From: Luteimonas sp. S4-F44
Lineage (GTDB): Bacteria; Pseudomonadota; Gammaproteobacteria; Xanthomonadales; Xanthomonadaceae
DNA: 64,000 bases
Direction: 5' to 3'
Assembly: GCF_022637415.1 (NCBI RefSeq)
Contig: NZ_CP093340.1
Location: forward strand, 2,790,001 to 2,854,000
Made by a program: the position numbers and the translations under genes. Below, piece by piece: positions 50,684 to 64,000 of the stretch (within the stretch, counting starts at the first letter, position 1; every line of letters starts with the position of its first letter). Under the pieces are notes generated by a model. That model searched no databases, was not told the DNA's origin, and worked only from the letters and a program-made list of their open reading frames with translations.

Positions 50684-51646
50684 ATGACCGACTGGTTCTA
50701 CGCCGACGCCACGCACGCCCGACGGGGGCCGGTCCCGGCCACCGAGCTGCTGCGCCTGTACCAGGCTCGCCAGATCCACGACAGGACCCTGGTCTGGCGC
50801 GACGGCCTGGCCGAATGGGTGCCCTTGGACGCGGTGCGCGGCGAGTTCGCCAGCGCGGCCTCCCCGTCTCCGGCGGCGTCGGAATGGACCCTCGAGGCGC
50901 TGGCGCCGACGCAAGCCGACGTCGACGGCGCGCCGGCGCCCGGCGATGCCTGGCGGCCGGTCACCGAAAGCGCCCATGCAGCCGCGATGCCACCGGCCGG
51001 CGCCTCTCCATACGCGCCGCCGACCGCCCCGGTGGCCCACACCGCTGCGGTCGTGCGCGGTGGCGCCGTGGTCTACATCGGCTTCTGGAAGCGGGTCGCG
51101 GCCTATCTGATCGACGGCCTGATCGTGGGCGTCATCGGCATGGTGATCAGTGTGATCGCCCTCGCCGTGCTCGGCGGCATCCTCGCGGTCGGCGGCTCGG
51201 ACCCGGCCGGGAACATGGGCATCGTGCTGCTCCAGCTCCTGTCCAACCTGCTGCAGATCGCCCTCAGCGCGCTCTACTACGCCTGGTTCCACGCGTCGAG
51301 CATGATGGCCACACCCGGCAAGATGGCCGTGGGCATCAAGGTGGTCCGCCCCAACGGCGAGCGCATCTCGTTGCTGCGCGGCATCGGCCGCTATTTTTCG
51401 ACCATCCTCAGCGCACTGATTCTGATGATCGGCTTTCTGATGATCGTCTTCACCGAGCGCAGGCAGGCGTTGCACGACCTCATCTGCGACACGGTGGTGG
51501 TCGACAAATGGGCCTTCACCGACCAGCCCGAGCTGCAGACCGATGGACTGGGAACGGTGGCGATCGTCGTGCTGGCGATCTTCGGCGCCCTGTTCGGACT
51601 GGGCGTGGTCGCGATCGTGGCCGCCCTCTTGTTCGCTTCGATGTGA
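50684..51646 (+). CDS. GYF_2-RDD domain membrane protein
   Basis: A 320-residue protein. The N-terminal GYF_2/DUF4339 domain (DWFYADATHARRGPVPATELLRLYQ to about residue 55, with WRDGLAEWVPL) precedes a Pro/Ala-rich linker. The RDD domain (residues 120-290) starts YIGFWKRVAAYLIDGLIVGV and includes SSMMATPGKMAVGIKVV. A final helix is GLGTVAIVVLAIFGALFGLG. RDD proteins are of uncertain function, with transport of small solutes or ions suggested. The start MTDWFYAD is chosen where domain similarity begins. Confidence 0.88.
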   Translation: MTDWFYADATHARRGPVPATELLRLYQARQIHDRTLVWRDGLAEWVPLDAVRGEFASAASPSPAASEWTLEALAPTQADVDGAPAPGDAWRPVTESAHAAAMPPAGASPYAPPTAPVAHTAAVVRGGAVVYIGFWKRVAAYLIDGLIVGVIGMVISVIALAVLGGILAVGGSDPAGNMGIVLLQLLSNLLQIALSALYYAWFHASSMMATPGKMAVGIKVVRPNGERISLLRGIGRYFSTILSALILMIGFLMIVFTERRQALHDLICDTVVVDKWAFTDQPELQTDGLGTVAIVVLAIFGALFGLGVVAIVAALLFASM

Positions 51647-51651
51647 ACCCC

Positions 51652-51679
51652 GGCAGGGCTCATGCTTGACAGCCCTGCC
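51652..51679 (+). terminator. Hairpin after GYF-RDD gene
   Basis: GGCAGGGCT / AGCCCTGCC, a perfect 9-bp stem with a 10-base loop starting five bases after the stop codon. Confidence 0.5.
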
Positions 51680-51694
51680 CGCCCGTGATTCCAC

Positions 51695-51734
51695 TATAAA
51701 AGCAACCGACCGCCCGGGGCCCTTCCCCGGGCGG
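51695..51734 (+). promoter_or_regulatory. topA promoter -10 and 5'-leader hairpin
   Basis: TATAAA at 51695-51700 is a good -10 box. A perfect 10-bp hairpin (CCGCCCGGGG / CCCCGGGCGG, loop CCCTT, 51710-51734) sits almost at the predicted transcript start, 60-85 bases before the topA ATG. No correctly spaced -35 was found. Confidence 0.45.
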
Positions 51735-51793
51735 CGGCGTCTTCACACCTTTCGGGGCGCCGGGCCAACGGCGCACCCACGGATGTCGCCCCC

Positions 51794-54361
<2,568 letters not shown>

Positions 54362-54380
54362 CCCGCGGTCGGCCTCGCGC

Positions 54381-54950
54381 ATGTCCGCCATCGCGCGCCT
54401 GGACATCGCCGCCGCGGCCGCCGTGCTCGCGCGCGGCGGCGTGATCGCCTACCCCACCGAAGGCGTGTGGGGGCTGGGCTGCGACCCGTTCGACGCGGCC
54501 GCCGTCCAGCGCGTGCTCGAGATCAAGCGCCGGCCGGTCGACAAGGGCGTCATCCTGATCGCCGGCGCCACGACGCAGCTGGCAGGCATCGTCGACTGGT
54601 CTGCGCTCGAGACAAGTCGCCAGGATGCGGTGCACGCCGTCTGGCCGGGCCCGCACACCTGGATCGTGCCGGCGCTGCCCAGTGTTCCGGCCTGGCTGAC
54701 CGGCGCCCATGCCGGCATCGCGGTGCGCGTCAGCGCCCATCCCGGCGTCGTCGCGCTGTGCGCCGCCTTCGGCGGGCCGCTGGTGTCGACCAGCGCCAAC
54801 CTCTCGGGCGAACCGGCCGTACATGCAGCCACCGCGCTCGACCCGCGGTTGCTGGCGCAGATCGACGGCGTCGCCGCCGGGGAGACCGGCGGACGACGCG
54901 AACCGTCGACGATCCGCGACGCCGCCACCGGCCGCGTGCTCCGCGGCTGA
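54381..54950 (+). CDS. tsaC: Threonylcarbamoyl-AMP synthase TsaC
   Basis: A 189-residue YrdC-fold enzyme that makes threonylcarbamoyl-AMP for t6A tRNA modification. Visible hallmarks are [34 protein letters not shown] with the KR...K nucleotide site, [16 protein letters not shown] and [15 protein letters not shown]. Length matches TsaC/RimN rather than the longer Sua5. It is 19 bases after topA on the same strand; dprA-smg-topA-tsaC is a recurring order in gammaproteobacteria. Confidence 0.95.
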   Translation: MSAIARLDIAAAAAVLARGGVIAYPTEGVWGLGCDPFDAAAVQRVLEIKRRPVDKGVILIAGATTQLAGIVDWSALETSRQDAVHAVWPGPHTWIVPALPSVPAWLTGAHAGIAVRVSAHPGVVALCAAFGGPLVSTSANLSGEPAVHAATALDPRLLAQIDGVAAGETGGRREPSTIRDAATGRVLRG

Positions 54951-55148
54951 CGGCCGCCGCCAGGACCAGCGCAGGCCGGTGCTGGCGCTGCGTTGCGATG
55001 GTTGCATCGGAAACGTCTGAAGCGCCGCGAATGGCGTATTGCCGCACTGCACAAACTATGCTCTAGTCGGTGGCCCGACGTGGACGCGTTGCGAGACCCC
55101 CACACGCTCCGATCCCCACGCCGGCTCTGCTCCCCTGACCGGACGGCA

Positions 55149-61173
<6,025 letters not shown>

Positions 61174-61218
61174 ACAAACCCGACGCGCGGCGTGCGCGGG
61201 CGGTGGGCCGCAACGCAG

Positions 61219-61247
61219 AACGGGGCCCGAAGGCCCCGTTTCATTTT
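61219..61247. terminator. Bidirectional terminator between gltD and TonB receptor
   Basis: AACGGGGCC / GGCCCCGTT, a perfect 9-bp stem with loop CGAA, followed on the plus strand by TCATTTT. It lies between convergent stops. Confidence 0.8.
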
Positions 61248-61266
61248 GCGTCGATGTGGCGTCGGC

Positions 61267-64000
61267 TCAGAACTTCAGCCCGACTTCCACCGTCAGCGTG
61301 CGCGGGAAGTAGAAGATCCCGCCATTGCGATTCACCGACACGTAGCCGGTGTCGAGCTGGCCGTCCTGGCCGAAATAGTCGCGGCCGCCATCGGGGCCAC
61401 CGTAGACGTAGCTGTCATAGTTCTTGAAGTTGAACGCATTGAGCAGGTTCACGCGCGCGGTCAGCCGCGTGTCGCCGCCCAGCACGAACTCCTTGGTCGC
61501 CTGCAGATCCACGGTGCGATAGCTCCAGATGTCGCCGCCGACGAGGAACTTGCCGTTGCCCGGCGGCACGAAGCCGACGAGTTGGCAGGTCGAACCGTCC
61601 CAACCTTCGACGCCGTAGCAGGCCACTGTGTTGATCGGGTTGGCGGTCTCGAGCACCAGCTTGGCCCCGTAGGTCACGCCCCACGGCCCGTCGACCGAGG
61701 CCGAGGCGGTGAAGCGATGCTTGGGCTGATTGCTGGACTTCACGAACGGGAAGTACTGCAGCCGCGCCTTGTCGAAGTAGTCGAACTGGCTGTCGTTGTT
61801 GCGGCTGTTCTGGCGCGCCTGGGTGTGGGTGTAGGCGATGTTGGCGCCCCAGCCCGATTCCTTCGTGTACGGCTTATCGGCTGCGAGCAGGATCTGCGTG
61901 CTGCGCTGCTCGACGCCGTTGTCGCCCAGGATCACACCGCCGAAGCCCGGGGGCACGCGGTCCGACGCGCCCCACGGCGGGCTGCCGTCGGGGCTGAAGA
62001 ACGCGCCGTCGGGATAGCGGTTGCCGAGCGTGTAGCCGAAGCCGTCGCGGGCGAGGATCCGCTGCACGGTGACGTCGGTCAGCCATTCGCCGACCTGGTT
62101 GCTCATGCCCAGGCTGAACTGGTCGCTATACGGCGTTTTGAGCCGGTTGTTGAGCATGAATGCCTCGGCGGCATCGCGCGAGCCGGTGATACCGGCGAGC
62201 ACGTCCGCGCCACCGAGGTAGGCCGGGTCCCAGGCAACGCAGCGCGAACCGGTGATCGCTACGCACTCGCCGGTCGTCGGATCGGCGAACTCCAGGCGCA
62301 CCGAGGAGATCGAGCCCTTGTGGCGCTCGAACGCGAGGTCGCGGAACAGGTTGCGGTCGTAGGACCGGCCGGCACCGCCGTGGATCACGTGACGCTCGTC
62401 GGCGCCCAGATCGTAGGAGAAGCCGAAGCGCGGTGCCCAGGCGTCCTTGAAGTTCTTGCGGTTGCTGCCGGTGCTGATGTAATCGAGCGGGTTGATCGCG
62501 TCGATGCCGCCGTTGATCCAGCGATCGACCCAGCGCTGGCCCGGGTTCTGCGGATCGGCGGCGTAGAGCGCGTCGACGAAGGCCTTCGGGGTGACGTGGT
62601 CAGTGTAGGCCGGCACGTCCTCGTAATCCCAGCGCACACCGAAGTTCAGCATCAGGTGCGGGTTCACCTGCCAGTCGTCCTGGATGTAGAAGCCGTACTG
62701 CTTGGCGGACGTTTCCACGCGCGGCGTCAGGCCCGGCGTCGCAAACGGCGCGATGAACTCCACGCGGTAGGGCTGCGCGGCGATCTGGCCGGTGGCCGGA
62801 TCGAACTCCCACGAGAACTGCGGATTCAGCGGCTCGCCGTCGCTCGACTCCAGCTCGATGTCGCGATAGTTCACGCCCACCTTGACGGTGTGGTCGCCCT
62901 TTAACTCGAAGCTGTTGAAGGTCAGGTCGTTCTGCAATGACCAGCCCTTCTGGCGCTGCGACTGCAGACTGAAGCCGCTGGCCGGGCCGAGTTGCAGCAG
63001 CGTGGCCTCGGTCAGCGGCTCGCGGCGGTCGATCACCTTGTAGATGGCGCCGTTGCCGAACGAGACCGGGGTCTTGGAGTTCTGCGAATCCTGGGTGCTG
63101 ACGATCAGCTCGTTGTAGAAGCGCTGGCCATAGTGCATCCACTTGAGGTTGACCCGCTTGTCCTCATTGATGCGCGCATCGCCATGCTCTGGCGTGCTGA
63201 CGCCGCCAACGTTGCCGATCACGTCCTCGTCGCGGTACTGACCACTCAGTTCCAGGCGATCGTTGTCGCCGATGTCCCAGCTGAGCTTGGCGAAGTACAG
63301 GTCTTCCTCGAACGGCAGCGTGGTCGCACCGTAGTAGCTGCGCAGGTTCTCGGGCAGGCGCAGGTAGGCGTCCCCGGATGCGGCCTCGGGCTGCACCGAA
63401 CGCGCGTAGACGTTCTCCTTGCCTTCGTAGGCGACGAAGAAGTGCATGCGGTCCTCGATGATCGGACCGCCGAACGCGAAGCCGTACTCCTTGACCTGCG
63501 AGTCGTCCTTGTCGGTCTCATCGGGTCGCTTGGCGCGCATACGCTCGTTGGTGTAGCGATAGAACATCTCGCCTTCGAACGTATTGGTGCCCGAGCGCGT
63601 GGCGGCAGTGATCGCCGCGCCGCTGACCTGGCCGTACTCGGCCTTGTAGTTGGAGGTGATGACCTTGTACTCGCCGATCGCGAGCTGCGGGAACGGGTTG
63701 CCCGGACTCTCGTTCTGACCGGCCACACCGCCCTGCTGGACGTAACTCTTCTGGCTGACGCCGTCGATGTAGAGATTCGACGAGCTGGTGTTGGTCGCGC
63801 CGGCGCGCAGCGTGGCGCGGCCCTGGGCGTCGATCTTGAACTGCATGCCCGGCACGGTGTCGGCGAACTCAAGGAAGTTGCGCGTGGCCTGCGGCAGCTG
63901 CTGGATCTGGCGCAGCGAGATCGTGTTGCCGACCTCGGACGTGCGCACGTCGCGCAGCAACGGCGCGGTCACGGTGACGCCGCCGATGTCGGTGACCGGA
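61267..64000 (-). CDS. Oar-like TonB-dependent receptor (N-terminus beyond window)
   Basis: The visible 911 residues start inside the mature protein (PVTDIGGVTVTAPLLRDVRTSEVGN) and reach the stop. The plug has VGNTISLRQIQQLPQATRNF, the TLRAGATNTSSSNLYIDGVSQ region and YKAEYGQVSGAAITAATRSGTNTFEG, as in Oar/CarboxypepD_reg-type receptors. The barrel ends RTLTVEVGLKF with terminal Phe. Such proteins normally carry an N-terminal Ig-like carboxypeptidase regulatory domain plus signal peptide, which should lie past the right edge. Candidate cargo includes peptides or proteins; none is proven. Confidence 0.9.
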   Translation of the reverse strand, partial: PVTDIGGVTVTAPLLRDVRTSEVGNTISLRQIQQLPQATRNFLEFADTVPGMQFKIDAQGRATLRAGATNTSSSNLYIDGVSQKSYVQQGGVAGQNESPGNPFPQLAIGEYKVITSNYKAEYGQVSGAAITAATRSGTNTFEGEMFYRYTNERMRAKRPDETDKDDSQVKEYGFAFGGPIIEDRMHFFVAYEGKENVYARSVQPEAASGDAYLRLPENLRSYYGATTLPFEEDLYFAKLSWDIGDNDRLELSGQYRDEDVIGNVGGVSTPEHGDARINEDKRVNLKWMHYGQRFYNELIVSTQDSQNSKTPVSFGNGAIYKVIDRREPLTEATLLQLGPASGFSLQSQRQKGWSLQNDLTFNSFELKGDHTVKVGVNYRDIELESSDGEPLNPQFSWEFDPATGQIAAQPYRVEFIAPFATPGLTPRVETSAKQYGFYIQDDWQVNPHLMLNFGVRWDYEDVPAYTDHVTPKAFVDALYAADPQNPGQRWVDRWINGGIDAINPLDYISTGSNRKNFKDAWAPRFGFSYDLGADERHVIHGGAGRSYDRNLFRDLAFERHKGSISSVRLEFADPTTGECVAITGSRCVAWDPAYLGGADVLAGITGSRDAAEAFMLNNRLKTPYSDQFSLGMSNQVGEWLTDVTVQRILARDGFGYTLGNRYPDGAFFSPDGSPPWGASDRVPPGFGGVILGDNGVEQRSTQILLAADKPYTKESGWGANIAYTHTQARQNSRNNDSQFDYFDKARLQYFPFVKSSNQPKHRFTASASVDGPWGVTYGAKLVLETANPINTVACYGVEGWDGSTCQLVGFVPPGNGKFLVGGDIWSYRTVDLQATKEFVLGGDTRLTARVNLLNAFNFKNYDSYVYGGPDGGRDYFGQDGQLDTGYVSVNRNGGIFYFPRTLTVEVGLKF

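Noticed and set aside
51666..51700. TTGACA plus TATAAA as a standard topA promoter
   Set aside because: The spacer is 23 bases and TTGACA lies in the loop and arm of a terminator-like hairpin; only the TATAAA box is kept.

Overview
The window is a contiguous piece of a very GC-rich gammaproteobacterial chromosome. Gene content and order (yebC-ruvC-ruvA, fmdB-aspS, rluD-pgeF opposite bamD, def-fmt-rsmB, dprA-smg-topA-tsaC, gltB-gltD), four TonB-dependent receptors, an AmpR-like/class A beta-lactamase pair and intergenic GGGGTCAGAGTCGCTTTT repeats all point to the Xanthomonadaceae/Lysobacteraceae, probably a Luteimonas- or Lysobacter-like organism. This is an inference from gene content; no database comparison was possible. 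I see no rRNA, tRNA, CRISPR array, prophage or complete insertion sequence.

Layout. 1-1885: Holliday-junction genes ruvA (cut by the window edge) and ruvC with yebC upstream. 1918-5862: an accessory stretch with an AraC regulator and lipase-like hydrolase, divergent ohr, a GNAT acetyltransferase and an orphan cytochrome P450. 5916-8132: fmdB-aspS. 8283-10239: class A beta-lactamase divergent from an AmpR-like regulator. 10269-18265: a lipoprotein, an ABC-F ATPase, a TonB receptor, a YbaL-type antiporter and an SDR epimerase. 18489-21074: clpB with a good sigma-32-like promoter. 21266-26007: a GST, then a translationally coupled trehalose operon otsB-GH15-otsA that ends in a 22-bp inverted-repeat element. 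26131-31467 (minus): gloA, a DUF4166 protein, an NCS2-like permease and a TonB receptor.

31691-37480: pgeF-rluD divergent from bamD, then an LpxL-type acyltransferase coupled to two PH-domain membrane proteins. 37501-40951: a Fur-box-controlled siderophore-type receptor, a PepSY membrane protein and a 39-residue membrane peptide. 41112-44357: a secreted beta/gamma-crystallin with two calcium motifs and three glycosyltransferases. 44397-47273: rsmB, fmt and def (translation initiation and rRNA modification). 47406-54950: a LysM protein, dprA, smg, a GYF-RDD membrane protein, topA and tsaC. 55149-61173: glutamate synthase gltB-gltD. 61267-64000: an Oar-like TonB receptor cut by the right edge.

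Most of the window is ordinary core genome. I did not find a convincing new multi-gene system. The points most worth a second look are the trehalose operon with a GH15 enzyme and a non-canonical Cys in the OtsB catalytic motif, the calcium-motif crystallin, the iron-uptake operon with its unannotated small peptide, the receptor/permease pair, the orphan P450 and the repeat elements.
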